Below, one piece after another: positions 18,087-28,298 of a DNA stretch of 64,000 bases. The notes below the pieces were generated by a model. It saw only the letters and a list, made by a program, of their open reading frames with translations. It ran no database searches and was not told the DNA's origin. The DNA lies in NCBI RefSeq assembly GCF_008386315.1, contig NZ_CP043808.1, positions 2,976,001-3,040,000 of the forward strand, given 5' to 3'. Numbering within the stretch: position 1 is the stretch's first letter; every line of letters starts with the position of its first letter. The stretch comes from Serinicoccus marinus DSM 15273. Lineage in GTDB: Bacteria; Actinomycetota; Actinomycetes; Actinomycetales; Dermatophilaceae. Both the position numbers and the translations under genes were made by a program.

Positions 18087-18339
18087 GGATGCTCCTCCGT
18101 TGGTTTAGCGCGTGACAGCCTTGCGGTCTGAGATGACGCCTGAGATTGTTGCACCACGCCAGCCGGAAGATCGCCTCAGCCGTGCTTCGAAGCGCGGGAA
18201 TGGCCTCGGCCGTAGGTGCTCTAGGCGCTGATCTGTGTCTTTGGGAGTATGGGTCAGAGCGCTTCGACGGTAGGGTGGCCTCACAATCGAACAGCCGCGG
18301 AAGGTGATCATGAGCACACGACCCCGTTTACGATAGCCC

Positions 18340-19356
18340 CTCGGGCGGGAGCATCGAGACGACACGTGTCGTGGCTACCGTACTGCTCGTTGCCTACCAC
18401 GTCATTGGCGATGACCCGAGCTCTGACTGAGACAGGACTACCCCTCCGCGTACCGATTCTTCGCCGATTTTCTTGTGGACCTCCGCATGCCCTTGTTGGC
18501 ATCCGTCGCAGGCTTCGTCTTCAGTTTGCGTACGCCCCGACCCCAAACCTCCTGGGCGTTCGCACGAGGAAAGTTCGGCGCCTGCTGATCCCTGGCCTCA
18601 CCGCCGTTCTTTGCTTCCCGAGTCTCGCCCACGCCGCCGGGGCTGCAATACGCCGTGCCGATTAATGAGGTATGGAAATTGCTCGTACTCCCATGCGCGC
18701 ACTATTGATTTCTTCAAGCATTGTTCTTGATATTGATGGTTGTCGCATCACTCCACACGCTGTTGCGCATCGATCTTCGTTTCCTCCTCCTAGCATCCTT
18801 CGCGCCTTCGCATTCAGGATTTACTTCAGCACCAACATCTTCTCGATCAACGCTGCCGTCTACCTTGCACCATTCTTCCTAGCAGCCGCATGTGTAGGCG
18901 CTAGCCAAATTTCCGTTAGGATATCGCGCAGCACCGTCCTTTTTGCTTGTTGGTATCTTAATTATGAGCGCTGCCGCCAACATTCTTGGATACTTCTCTG
19001 AGGGCACGCGGTCTCTTGACCGTCGTGACATTCAAAGTCTCGCTTTTGGATTGTCCTGCTGCCTCCTTGCGTACTTCCCCTTGCCTACATGGCCGCGCGT
19101 ATGCCGATATTCTCAATATTCCTATTCTATTTATCTTTACCACGTCTTGGGAACCACCGGGGCGCGCCGAATGCTGCAACTTATGGGTGTAGAAACACTC
19201 TAGCTGCAGTTCTTCATTTCCCTGGGCGCCGGTCTCGTGCTACCCATGATCATCCATCGGCTGGCCCTACTGTCATCTGCGAGTAGACTCAGTGTCCTCG
19301 GACTTCGCCCAGATCGCCCTCTTCGCTCTGGCGCCGTCCGATGGGAGCTTTCTTAG
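18340..19356 (+). pseudogene. Acyltransferase-3 family gene, heavily decayed
   Basis: Pieces of an acyltransferase_3 integral membrane protein (O-acetylation of polysaccharide) can be read in changing frames: VVATVLLVAYHVIGDDPSSD, then YRFFADFLVDLRMPLLASVAGFVF, then RRLLIPGLTAVL, a region with AAVYLAPFFLAAACVG, then FLLVGILIMSAAANILG, the family ending YSYSIYLYHVLGTTGARRM and, after an in-frame TAG at 19201, FFISLGAGLVLPMIIHRLA. At least four frameshifts plus that stop make it non-functional. The total length matches a complete gene of about 340 codons. Its GC content is lower than that of the genes to the left, and it marks the left edge of the acquired polysaccharide region. Confidence 0.65.
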
Positions 19357-19453
19357 ACCTCTACGTTCTTCAACGACGTCTTCGCCTTGGTTACTCTTCA
19401 CTACTTGCCCGTCGAGGAGTGGACGGTTGTTGTCTGCCACCGACCCGCCGTGA

Positions 19454-20209
19454 TCAAGATCTCCGCTCTCGCAGCTGGCGCGGGATGTTCCGAAGCGTGA
19501 GCCACGCTCCCACCGCGTACCTGCGGCGCAGCCGCGGAAAATCGTGAGCAAGGCGGTAGGACCACTCCATGCCCGTACGTCGTAGAAGCTGTGGCGCTCG
19601 CGGTTCTTCTCCGGCAAGGAAGCCAAACCACCCCCCGCACGTGAGTATGAGCGCCGTCGGTAGGTCCTCGCGCCTACTATGGGTCCACAGAGCCTCTTTC
19701 GGCATCCCTAGCCCAACGACCACTATATCTGGCTTGACAGAGTTGACCCTTTCGAGGAGGTCTGCGTCGTCATCGAAATACCCATTCTCGACCAGGACGA
19801 CCTCGCAATCTACTTGAGCACGCAGAGCGTCGGCAGCCTTGTTTGTAGTCTGAATCTGCCCACCCACCATGGCCACTCGTGGCGTTCTGGCCAGTTGGCG
19901 ACCCAGTTCTCTGATGACCGGGATACCAATATCCGTCGTGGCGGACCTAGTGATCGACCCAGAACCCGCGATTCGTGCCAATAAGACGACAGCAGCACCA
20001 TCGGCGTAGACGAGGTCTGCCTCCTCAAGTGCCCGACGGAAAGCGGGGTCACTCAGCGAGTCGAGGCCTCCCACATGAAGCGCGTAGATAAGGCGCGCAC
20101 CGTGGGTGGCGGGTATGGCCGCCTGCATGATGACGTCCTCGGTCGAAGCATCTCTCACGCCAATACCAGCCACGTCGACCGTTGGCCGAGAGTCCCCAGC
20201 GTGGCTCAC
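19454..20209 (-). CDS. WecG/TagA/CpsF-family glycosyltransferase
   Basis: Family-26 glycosyltransferase of 251 aa. Enzymes of this family transfer ManNAc or ManNAcA (WecG, TagA) to a lipid-linked primer on the inner face of the membrane. Visible motifs: LVYADGAAVVLLAR, VVVGLGMPKEALW, and the C-terminal signature GGWFGFLAGEEPRAPQLL with MEWSYRLAHDFPRLRRRY. I start at GTG (VSHAGDSRPTVDVAGIGV), two bases after the stop of the upstream glycosyltransferase. The pairing with wecB/wecC elsewhere in the window suggests a ManNAc(A) donor. An intact gene among damaged neighbours. Confidence 0.85.
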   Translation of the reverse strand: MSHAGDSRPTVDVAGIGVRDASTEDVIMQAAIPATHGARLIYALHVGGLDSLSDPAFRRALEEADLVYADGAAVVLLARIAGSGSITRSATTDIGIPVIRELGRQLARTPRVAMVGGQIQTTNKAADALRAQVDCEVVLVENGYFDDDADLLERVNSVKPDIVVVGLGMPKEALWTHSRREDLPTALILTCGGWFGFLAGEEPRAPQLLRRTGMEWSYRLAHDFPRLRRRYAVGAWLTLRNIPRQLRERRS

Positions 20210-20211
20210 GA

Positions 20212-21128
20212 TCAGACACCCCTGCCAACTCGATGGAGGAGCCCCAGAGCGTGCTCTCCCGCTGGGGGCCAGAGCGCCACAACGCTCGAGAGGGCCCACC
20301 GCCACTGCACTGGGTTTCGACGGGCTGCCCTGGCGGACCAGCGCCACGCGCCCCAGCGGTCACCACTGCATGCATGCGCGAAGGCGATCTGGCCCATGAC
20401 CCGGGCGGCACCGCGACGATCCTTCGCTACGTCCGGGTGATTGCGCAACATCCAGACAGAACTGTCAATCTTGGTGTCCCAGCGTCGCGCAAAAAAAGAG
20501 CTCCGCCCCCACTTCACATGAACGAGCGGCTCATCCACGTGAACAATTGGGTGAATCTGCGATGCCCGCAGCAAAATATCCCAGTCCTCATTCTGGCTTC
20601 CCGGAATCTCTTCGCTGATGAGCCCCAACCGTCCGACTAATTCATCCCGGCGAAAGACAAAGGTGGAGGAGTGCAGCATGGCCATCCGGGATCGCACAAG
20701 CATCTCGTGAGTCACTTGAGGCCCACCAACGCTCCGAGTCGAAGACTGGCCCTCGTAGTCAACAATGATCGAGGACGTCGCCATAGGAGCACTCGGAAAT
20801 TCGCTCAGCGCCTCGATTTGCCGCCGCAGTTTGGTCGGCATCCACTGATCGTCATCGTCGCAGAAGGCCACGATCGGTGCCGCCGTACTCACGATGCCCG
20901 TATTTCGCCCCCCGGCGAGACCTGGCGTCCGAGCGTTCTTCATGACCACGACCGGCCGGTCTCCCTCTCGGCTCAGGCTCTGATCCGGCTCTGATCGATC
21001 GTAGACGACCACCACCTCAATGGGGCCCTCGTAGTCCTGAGCAGCCACGCTCGCGAGGGCTGCGCGCAACTCCTCGGGCGTTCATGGGTCGGAATAATGA
21101 CGCAGACGAGGGGAAGGTGATCAGCCAT
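20212..21128 (-). pseudogene. Family-2 glycosyltransferase, frameshifted near its start
   Basis: GT-A fold transferase of about 305 aa if repaired. It begins MADHLPLVCVIIPTHERP with ATG at 21128; one base is missing near 21078, and the frame then continues EELRAALASVAAQDYEG. The metal-binding acidic run is clear in FCDDDDQWMP and the acceptor region in GSQNEDWDILLRAS. The downstream part (about 285 aa) can only be translated alone from a weak TTG, which would lack the nucleotide-binding strand. Acceptor and sugar unknown. Coupled to the WecG-like gene that follows. Could be a one-base sequence error. Confidence 0.7.
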
Positions 21129-21339
21129 CTGGCGCTCCTGGGTCTAGGACAGTGTGTGACTCGTGGATGTCGAACGATTGGGGTTTCTGCTGCACAGAAC
21201 CGTATCGCCCTAGACCCGGTCTTTCATGAGGTCGGGCTGGCGGGCCCGGCGTGGCCGTGACCTGCGTTCTCGTTTGGATCCGGCGCCTGGGCGTGGCGTA
21301 GCGCCGGCTGGCGCTGCCGGGCTGCGGTTCTCCGGGTGG

Positions 21340-22461
21340 TGATGTCGTGGGTGGACGGGTGTGGTCAGGCTGGCCCGGGGGGGTGGTCGCGATGTTCGGG
21401 AAGACGGCGACGATGACTGCCGCCCACGGCCAGGACGTCGGGATCCGCAGCCGCCGGCGGCGTCCTCCGTGGGTGAGTCGGGCGGGCACGTGCAGGAACC
21501 GGTAGCGCAGCGCCTAGGGGCTCGCACGGCGCCAGGGTCGTGGCGTGACCGGTGAGGGCCAGCAGCCGGGGTGAGGCGGTGAGGTCGGCGTCGATCGTGA
21601 CCAGCAGGGCCAGGTCTGGTTCATGGCGAACTGGCGGGAGGGCAACCGTCCCAGGCCGGAGTCCTTGGCGTGCCGGATGCGGTCCTCGACCCTTGCCTGG
21701 GCGCGGTTGCGGGCCTCCAGGGACGCCAGCTGCCCGGCGCCGGTGTTGGTGACGAAGGCTTGGTAGCGCCACCCGTCGGCCTCCTCGAACAGGGACAGCT
21801 GAGCGCCGGGGTGAGGACGTTCCCGTCGCACGATCACCCGCATCCCCGCGGGCCAGTGGCCCAGGTCGAGCAGCCCGGTCAGCTCGGCGACGTCCCCGCC
21901 GGCGCGGACGCCTCCGTCCGCGTCGATCGCGCTCACCCAGGTCGTGGTGGGGACCAGGGTGATGGCGTCGCGGATCTTCTCGGTGAGCGCGAACCCGACG
22001 GCGTACTCCACCCGGCGGCCACGGACCTGCCTTTGGGCGGTGAGTCAGTCCAGCAGGTCGTGCGAGGCACCGGCGCCGTCGGAGCGGACCAGCAGGTCCT
22101 TGCGGTGGACGGCGGGGACCTGGGCGATCGCCGCAGCCAGGACCTCGATGTGGTCCGCGGCGGTGTTTGAGCCGGCCCGTCCGGTGCGCAGCTTCGCGGC
22201 CAGGAACTCACTCGTGTTGTCGCACCACACGCCCGAGGGGTGGAACCCGAAGGTCCGCTTGAAGGTCGGCGTCGCCTGCTCCTTCTCGCTGTGCGCGAGC
22301 ACGATCGTCGCGTCGACACCGAGGACGCCCGTGACACCCAGGTCGGTCTCGGCGACCTTGCTGGCCGGCACCTCACCGGGGATCAGGGGCCAGACCCGGC
22401 GCCGAGCCCTGGCCCTCGCGGCGGTGATCACCTTCGCCCGTCCCGGTGTGACCTCGTCCAA
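21340..22461 (-). pseudogene. IS1380-family transposase, frameshifted and truncated
   Basis: Pieces match the IS1380 DDE transposase. VLGVDATIVLAHSEKEQATP and LVRSDGAGASHDLLD lie in one frame. EYAVGFALTEKIRDAITLVP with VIVRRERPHPGAQLSLFEE and EDRIRHAKDSGLGRLPSRQF lie in another, and VPARLTHGGRRRRLRIP in a third. The N-terminal 80-100 residues are missing and at least three frameshifts are present. It sits between the glycosyltransferase start and the glycerophosphotransferase, separating what may once have been one polysaccharide cluster. Confidence 0.75.
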
Positions 22462-22480
22462 GGTGCGCCCGTCAGACCGG

Positions 22481-22970
22481 TCCGATCCGTCAGCAGGCGC
22501 AGCCCGACGCGGCCCCCGTGGGCCACTACGCCGACACCATCCGCAGATAACGACAACCCCGACGACGACGACGTACGCTTCGCTTACGGGTGCTTCCTGC
22601 TGGGCGGACCTGGGACCTTAGACAAGTCCAAGTTTTTCTTGCTCGGGGAGCACTTAGGTGCTTCTACGCGCCGATCACGCCGCCACCCGTGAACGATCCC
22701 GGCTAGGCGGTCATGGCCGTCAACTGACTCGAAGGGTGTTCCGGCACGCGCTTCGAAACGAGCACCGACTCCCTGCGTCCCTGGTAAGAGCGCCATGCCC
22801 AGGTAGCCCGCCGACGGCCCCCAACGGTGGGTACCGCGTACGCAGACCGCCCAAAGACTGATATAGTTTAACTTTTGGAAAGACCTAGATGACGGTGCAC
22901 ACCAACAGAGGACGTGGCTACCCATTACTACAATCACCGCCGCCTCCGCCAGCCGCACTCAAGGAGCCTG
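22481..22970. other. 490-bp stretch without a recognisable gene
   Basis: Probably the flank of the IS1380 remnant plus the promoter region of the glycerophosphotransferase gene. The right part is AT-richer (around TATAGTTTAACTTTTGG at 22861) than most of the window, which would suit a promoter. No conserved protein fragment was seen in six frames. Confidence 0.4.
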
Positions 22971-24055
22971 ATGGGCAAGCAGCGAGCACTCTTCGAGTCG
23001 TGGCGAGGTCGCTACAGTGACAGTCCGCGGGCAGTTTCTGAACTGCTCGGTAGGCAGTCTCCTGAGATCGAGCGGGTCTGGGTGGCCGCGACCCGTGCAG
23101 ATTTTCCCCAGGACGTCACCTGCATTCCGCGACACCGGATGCGACACTTCGCACATTTGGCTGCTTGCGACGCCCTCGTAACGAACGACATTGTTACCCG
23201 GCACCTAGTCAAGGGGCCAAAGGTCACTTACGTGCAGGCGTGGCATGGAAACCCAATTAAATTGGTGGGTCTGGACGAGTCACAACCTCGCTACCGCAAT
23301 GGCATGACACACCGGAAACGCATGCTCCGGGACGTGGCCAAATGGGACTACCTGCTGTCCAACAGCACGGAGTACACCAGGATTCTGCGTGGTGCCTTCG
23401 ACTACCACGGCGAGGTTCTGGAGGTCGGCTATCCGCGGAACGACGTGCTCGTCACTGATGACGGAACGCGTCGAAAGGAGATACGGCGCCATCTAGGGCT
23501 GCGGGAGGATCAGCAGGCAGTGCTCTATGCGCCAACCTGGCGAGACGATGCTCAGCGTGAGGGTGGCGGATTTTACCACCCGACGCTGATCGACTGGTCG
23601 TTGCTCGACTCTTCGCTACCGAACGATGTCGTGTCCTCAACCGCTTGCACAACCATGTAAGTGGGGACGAAAAATTGCCTGTACGTCGAGTGCAGGATGT
23701 AAGCAGCTACCCTGACGTCACTGACCTCATCCTCGCAGCTGACGCCATGGTTTCAGACTATTCTTCCATCATCTATGACTTCGCGGTCACCGGCAAACCT
23801 ATCGTTCTCCACGCTCCCGATTTAGCGCGCTATCGCGACCAAGTACGAGGGTTCTACTTTGACTACGAGTCGTGGGCGCCCGGGCCGATCACCCGGTCGA
23901 CCGAGGAGTTGGCTCAAGTGCTGTGCTCGATTGACCAGGCTGCCAATCGACAAACCGACAAGTACACGGACTTCGTCCAACGCTTCTGCACCTTCGACAC
24001 CGGTCATGCCTCAGAGCGGGTTGTCGCGACCCTGCTCGAACGGGGCGCGTTGTGA
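22971..24055 (+). pseudogene. CDP-glycerol glycerophosphotransferase family, frameshifted
   Basis: Transfers glycerol phosphate from CDP-glycerol to a wall or capsule polymer (teichoic-acid TagF/TagB family). The domain begins RALFESWRGRYSDSPRAV; key motifs are YVQAWHGNPIKLVG and, in the second frame, MVSDYSSIIYDFAVTGKPIV. A single missing base near 23633 breaks the frame: adding one G restores NDVVVLNRLHNHVSGDEKL. Start ATG at MGKQRALF with AAGGAG five bases before. About 360 aa when joined; some N-terminus may have been lost to the IS beside it. Its 3' end overlaps the convergent sulfotransferase by 45 bp. The donor would be made by the TagD-like enzyme 2.5 kb downstream. Confidence 0.75.
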
Positions 24056-24937
24056 ATCCCAGCTGGGAAGTTGCTGAAGAACAGCGCTGAGGGCAGCATT
24101 GTGGGGTGCAAAGCGCTGCTCTAGGTCGGTGCGCACCTGATCGCTCATCGCCTCCCGGGGGGCAGCGTTCCATGCTTCCACATCAATGTCAGTCTGCTCT
24201 TCCAGACCAAGCCATAGGCACAGCTTGGCGAATTCCTTCGAGGGGTCTCGGAAGAACCGCTCGGCATCTACTACGTACAGGCGGTTCTCGCCTACTGCCG
24301 CTATGAGGCGGCTGATCTGTGCGGCATACTCACTCCGGCCAAGGTAGGCGTGGTGCTGATGCTCAAAGCTACGATACGAGGGATCAGCAGTTAGACGCTC
24401 GGCCTCTCCATCGACACGGTCGCTCTCGCGGGCGATGGCCTCTTCGAATGGCTCACTCTCGAAACCGCGCCGCAGTTCGTGCCTGTGAGCCGAGTATGCC
24501 CGCTGCACCGGCTCCCGCAGCATGGCTACGAGTTTCGCCTCTGGCAGATCGTCGGCGATCCGCTGCGCCGCTAGTGGGTGAAACATGTAGTAACCACTGC
24601 TCTCGAACGTCTTCACTGGACGGTTTCTCGACCGGAGACGAGCAGTCAACTTCAGCGGAAACTGAGCCCGATACCAACTAAATCCCCGGTCGTAGTTCAG
24701 GTCGAAGTACGCCATGCCCTTCGAAACGGTGGGCCGGACCACTTGTGGGTGGTCACTCAGCAGCCGGAAGAGGGTAGTCGTGCCGGAGCGCTGGGCACCT
24801 ACGATCACGATGTCTGGCACCATCCGCCATCTGGCGGTCCACCGCCCCCAGCGCAGCACGATCGCCTTCACAGCATGCTCGGTCGAGCGCGGCAGTCTAG
24901 TGCGGGCGGCGCGGGCAAGTCGACGGCTCAGCTTCAT
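24011..24937 (-). CDS. PAPS-dependent sulfotransferase
   Basis: Soluble 308-aa enzyme with the two PAPS-binding motifs: the 5'-phosphosulfate loop IVIVGAQRSGTTTLFRLL near residue 45 and the 3'-phosphate motif MLREPVQRAYSAHRHELRRG near residue 140. It transfers a sulfo group to a hydroxyl or amine; in a polysaccharide locus the acceptor is probably the polymer or a lipid-linked unit (inference). PAPS is made by the CysDN and CysC encoded in the same window, and CysQ removes PAP. It is convergent with the glycerophosphotransferase and divergent from the amidotransferase gene. The gene looks intact. Confidence 0.88.
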   Translation of the reverse strand: MKLSRRLARAARTRLPRSTEHAVKAIVLRWGRWTARWRMVPDIVIVGAQRSGTTTLFRLLSDHPQVVRPTVSKGMAYFDLNYDRGFSWYRAQFPLKLTARLRSRNRPVKTFESSGYYMFHPLAAQRIADDLPEAKLVAMLREPVQRAYSAHRHELRRGFESEPFEEAIARESDRVDGEAERLTADPSYRSFEHQHHAYLGRSEYAAQISRLIAAVGENRLYVVDAERFFRDPSKEFAKLCLWLGLEEQTDIDVEAWNAAPREAMSDQVRTDLEQRFAPHNAALSAVLQQLPSWDSQRAPFEQGRDNPL

Positions 24938-25084
24938 CGGTCCTCCTCAGGCGAGTGGCGGCAACCGGCCGTACCCGGCCGGAGGTGTCGGAACACCGCC
25001 CTCGTCCGTGTAGAGCCATCTAGCCGCTTCGGGCGCCGCACACCCTACGGGCGTCCAACGCTTCTGGTATATGTTGGCCTCACT

Positions 25085-26629
25085 ATGTGCGGCTTGCTCT
25101 TCTCCAATGATCCTGCTCTTGAGCACTCTCACTTTATCCATGCCCTGAACCTGATGCGACACCGCGGTCCCGATGTCGCTGGATGCCATGCCCACACCGT
25201 GGGGGCTCACCTTGGGCACAACCGGCTGTCGATCCTCGACCTCGACCGGCGCAGCGACCAACCGTTCGCCAGCAGGGACGGCCGCTACCAGATGATCTAC
25301 AACGGAGAAGTCTACAACTACCGTGAACTGGCCCGTCGATACGGTATCGAGCAACGCACTACCGGAGACACCGAGGTGCTGGTCGAGTTGTACGCACGAC
25401 TCGGAGAGCGGATGCTGGACGAATTGAATGGCATGTTTGCCTTGGTCATCCTTGATACTCGCTCGACTGAAATCTTCGCAGCTCGAGATAGGTTGGGAAT
25501 CAAGCCGCTTTACCACCGACAAACTGGGAACAATCACACACTTTCCTCCGAGATTGCACCCATTCTCGAACTCTATCCAGAGCATAAAATCGACGAAGTC
25601 GGACTGCGCCAGTATCAGAAGCTGCGTACGTTCTTTAACGGACGCACGTTGTATCAGGGAATTTCCATGTTTCCGGCTGGGTGCTACCTCAAAGATGGTC
25701 GCATTCATCGATACTGGTCACTGCCGGAGGGGGAACAGGACCCGCCGTCCGATGAAGAACTCCGCGAACTCGTGGAGAGCGCGGTGGCATATCGCCAAAT
25801 TTCCGACGTGCCGGTCGGGAGTTATCTTAGCGGTGGGCTCGACAGCACCATCGTCGCAGGCCTGGCCGATCGGCCGCATACCTGGACCGTCGGAACCGAG
25901 GAATCGAACGAGTTCGAGTGGGCAACTATCGCAGCGCGGCGATTCGGCACAAAGCATCACGAGGTGCTGACCACAGACAAGGAGTTTCTCAAGACAGCCA
26001 AGGAGATGGTCAGGGCTCGGGGCGAACCTCTGTCAGTGCCCAACGAGGTTCTGCTGTACACCATGACGTCTGCAGTCAAAGAGCACAACACGGTCGTTCT
26101 CAGCGGAGAGGGCGCTGACGAACTATTCTTCGGCTATGACCGAATCTTCAATTGGGCAGCGGCGCAGCAGGGAGACTTTGACATAGATGGCTTCGACCGC
26201 TTTTATTCATATGGTGGCCACCGAGACCCTGAAATCCTTGAAGATGCTCTCTCTCCCTTCATGGGCCGCGGTTCGACTGTAGATGTTGTTGCCGCGTTCT
26301 TCCAGGTGGCTCACTTGCACGGCCTGCTTCGTAGATTGGACAACTCCACGATGTTGTGCAGCGTGGAAGCTCGGGTACCGTTCGTTGATCATCGGCTGGT
26401 CGAGAGGATGGCAGGCGTCGCCTACCACTACCGCGTAGCGAACGGGATCGCCAAGGCCCCCCTGAAACGGGTCTTTTCGGACTTGGTACCACAGGCGATC
26501 GTGAACCGCCCCAAAGTGGGATTCCCTGTTGACCTTGAAAGCGTGTTCAAAGACTACGGACCCATCGGGGCATCACCGATGGACAAATGGCTCACGTTCA
26601 ACCTCGAAGTGTTGGAAACTGATGACTAG
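25085..26629 (+). CDS. asnB: Asparagine synthase-like glutamine amidotransferase
   Basis: 514-aa class II amidotransferase. I start at the ATG giving MCGLLFSND, because Cys2 is the glutaminase nucleophile; an open frame of 169 codons before it is not part of the protein. The N-terminal domain shows LMRHRGPDVAG, IYNGEVYNYREL and ARDRLGIKPLYH; the synthetase domain shows the PP-loop GSYLSGGLDST and LSGEGADELFFGYD. In polysaccharide loci such enzymes amidate uronic acids, for example to make ManNAcA-amide. Whether it does that or makes asparagine cannot be told from sequence. It overlaps the tagD-like gene by eight bases and is thus the first gene of a three-gene operon. Confidence 0.85.
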   Translation: MCGLLFSNDPALEHSHFIHALNLMRHRGPDVAGCHAHTVGAHLGHNRLSILDLDRRSDQPFASRDGRYQMIYNGEVYNYRELARRYGIEQRTTGDTEVLVELYARLGERMLDELNGMFALVILDTRSTEIFAARDRLGIKPLYHRQTGNNHTLSSEIAPILELYPEHKIDEVGLRQYQKLRTFFNGRTLYQGISMFPAGCYLKDGRIHRYWSLPEGEQDPPSDEELRELVESAVAYRQISDVPVGSYLSGGLDSTIVAGLADRPHTWTVGTEESNEFEWATIAARRFGTKHHEVLTTDKEFLKTAKEMVRARGEPLSVPNEVLLYTMTSAVKEHNTVVLSGEGADELFFGYDRIFNWAAAQQGDFDIDGFDRFYSYGGHRDPEILEDALSPFMGRGSTVDVVAAFFQVAHLHGLLRRLDNSTMLCSVEARVPFVDHRLVERMAGVAYHYRVANGIAKAPLKRVFSDLVPQAIVNRPKVGFPVDLESVFKDYGPIGASPMDKWLTFNLEVLETDD

Positions 26630-27071
26630 ACTTACTCCCCCATACAAGGTGGGCTACACCACCGGCGTGTTCGACCTATTCCATGTTGGCCACCTCACTC
26701 TCCTCAAGAACGCGAAGGGGCTCTGTGATCGACTAATTGTTGGTGTGACCGTCGACGAACTAGTCGCCTACAAAAACAAAAAGTCGGTGATTCCATTTTC
26801 TGAGCGGCTCGAAATCGTGCGTAGCATTGAATACGTGGACGCGGCGGTTCCACAGTACGATATGGACAAATTCGAGATGTGGCGCAAGCTGCAGTTCGAC
26901 ATCATGTTTGTCGGGGACGACTGGTACCAGTCACCCAAATGGATGGACCTCGAAACGAAATTCAAGGAGGTTAGCGTTCAGATCCTCTATTTCCCCTACA
27001 CCCAGGGCACGTCCTCAACCTTGATCAATCAGACCCTGAAGGACCTACGCGCTGGGGATGAGACTTCGTGA
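26622..27071 (+). CDS. tagD: Glycerol-3-phosphate cytidylyltransferase-like
   Basis: A 149-aa nucleotidyltransferase of the cytidylyltransferase superfamily. The HxGH motif is in GYTTGVFDLFHVGHLTLLKN and the second signature is around YFPYTQGTSSTLI (ISTT-like). It would form CDP-glycerol from CTP and glycerol phosphate, the donor for the CDP-glycerol transferase encoded 2.5 kb upstream. ATG overlaps the amidotransferase stop by eight bases, and its own stop overlaps the next start (GTGA). Other alcohol-phosphate substrates are possible for this fold. Codon use is less GC-rich than in the outer parts of the window. Confidence 0.85.
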   Translation: MTRLTPPYKVGYTTGVFDLFHVGHLTLLKNAKGLCDRLIVGVTVDELVAYKNKKSVIPFSERLEIVRSIEYVDAAVPQYDMDKFEMWRKLQFDIMFVGDDWYQSPKWMDLETKFKEVSVQILYFPYTQGTSSTLINQTLKDLRAGDETS

Positions 27072-28261
27072 CCCGGGCTGGAGCCGCGGACCCTTTGGTG
27101 TCGGCTGTCAGCCGCCTTTGGCCTGACGCCGACAATGTCAGCATGGCGACTGCCCACCGGTCGCAAAGGCGCGGGTCGAACAACTTTATTGTTGTACCCA
27201 ACGCCCACAATCCACGACTCTTGGTCCCTGCTAATAATCCACGAGCCGCGGCAGCGGCCATGCGCCGTTTCAGTGCCGGCTTATCTGCTCGCGAAACAAT
27301 TCAACGACTCGGGGCATCCGCCGTTCTGCGCATGGCTGGCTCTGCCGTCTTTCGTGATCGGGTTATCGTTTCTAGTGGCAAAGAGAGCCTCGCCTCTCAC
27401 CTAGCAGCCATACTCGGTTATGACGTGGATGTGAGTATTGGGGTAGGGCCAGCACGTGCCAACCGCAAACCTGTCCTCGAGGTCTTTGACCGAGGCGGCA
27501 GGAGCGTTGCCTACGTCAAGGTCGGGGACAGCGAGTCGGCGGAGCGCAACGTGCGCGGGGAAGCTGCTGCGTTGGAGAGAATATCGGGGCGGCTCGACCC
27601 CATGCTCGAGGTGCCATCCGTGCTGCATTCGGGCACCTGGCACGGGATGTTCATTCTCGTGATGTCTTCCCTTCGGACATCGTTCCGGCAACGGCCGAAG
27701 CGTCAGTGGAACTTGCCAACAGAAGCCATGAACGCTCTCGCAGGAGCGTTTGCCGAGGGTTCACGTCCGCTGACCGAGACGCCGTTATGGGGGAGGATGA
27801 CAGAAGCAGTTGATGGCCTCTCCGATACAGCTCTACGAGACGACCTGCACAGCGCATTCGCGAAGCTGGCTGATCGAGTCGGTACGCGCCTGTTGGCTAT
27901 CGGTGCGTGGCATGGTGATTGGACACCCTGGAATATGTCCCGCTGCGAGGATCGAATCCAACTTTGGGATTGGGAGCGCTTCGAGTCTGGGGTGCCAGCA
28001 GGATTAGACTCCTTTCACTACGGCGTCAACGCCGTGACGAGGATTGAGGGGAGTACGCCTCAGGCTGTCCGTGCAGGACTTAAACTTTCCGATAAGGACG
28101 AGAGCTCGGTTCTCGCTGGCATCTATCTAGCCTCGATCACCTGCCGCTACGCTGTTTCGGCCCAAGACGACTTTGGTCACCTCGTAAAGCCGCGGGCACT
28201 CCTGATGCAGCGGTCGCTGATGGACTGGCTCGATCGTCAACCAGCAGACACGCTTAAGTGA
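27068..28261 (+). CDS. APH-fold phosphotransferase of the polysaccharide operon
   Basis: 397-aa protein whose C-terminal half has the aminoglycoside-phosphotransferase/choline-kinase signature: the catalytic loop AWHGDWTPWNMSRCED and the metal-binding Asp in QLWDWERFESGVP. The N-terminal 120 residues are variable and may carry the acceptor specificity. It starts with GTG inside the TagD stop, so it is translated with it. The substrate is unknown; a sugar or polyol linked to the glycerol-phosphate pathway is plausible, while antibiotic resistance is unlikely in this setting (inference). The stop codon lies in the left inverted repeat of the adjacent IS, so the last residues (ADTLK) may have been altered by that insertion. 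Confidence 0.7.
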   Translation: MTRAGAADPLVSAVSRLWPDADNVSMATAHRSQRRGSNNFIVVPNAHNPRLLVPANNPRAAAAAMRRFSAGLSARETIQRLGASAVLRMAGSAVFRDRVIVSSGKESLASHLAAILGYDVDVSIGVGPARANRKPVLEVFDRGGRSVAYVKVGDSESAERNVRGEAAALERISGRLDPMLEVPSVLHSGTWHGMFILVMSSLRTSFRQRPKRQWNLPTEAMNALAGAFAEGSRPLTETPLWGRMTEAVDGLSDTALRDDLHSAFAKLADRVGTRLLAIGAWHGDWTPWNMSRCEDRIQLWDWERFESGVPAGLDSFHYGVNAVTRIEGSTPQAVRAGLKLSDKDESSVLAGIYLASITCRYAVSAQDDFGHLVKPRALLMQRSLMDWLDRQPADTLK

Positions 28262-28298
28262 GGTGTTTCAGCGTTAATGTCCGCTTGGGGCGGTGGGA

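Noticed and set aside
24578..25084. N-terminal extension of the amidotransferase
   Set aside because: Open but antisense to the sulfotransferase; the enzyme must begin at Met-Cys for its glutaminase nucleophile.
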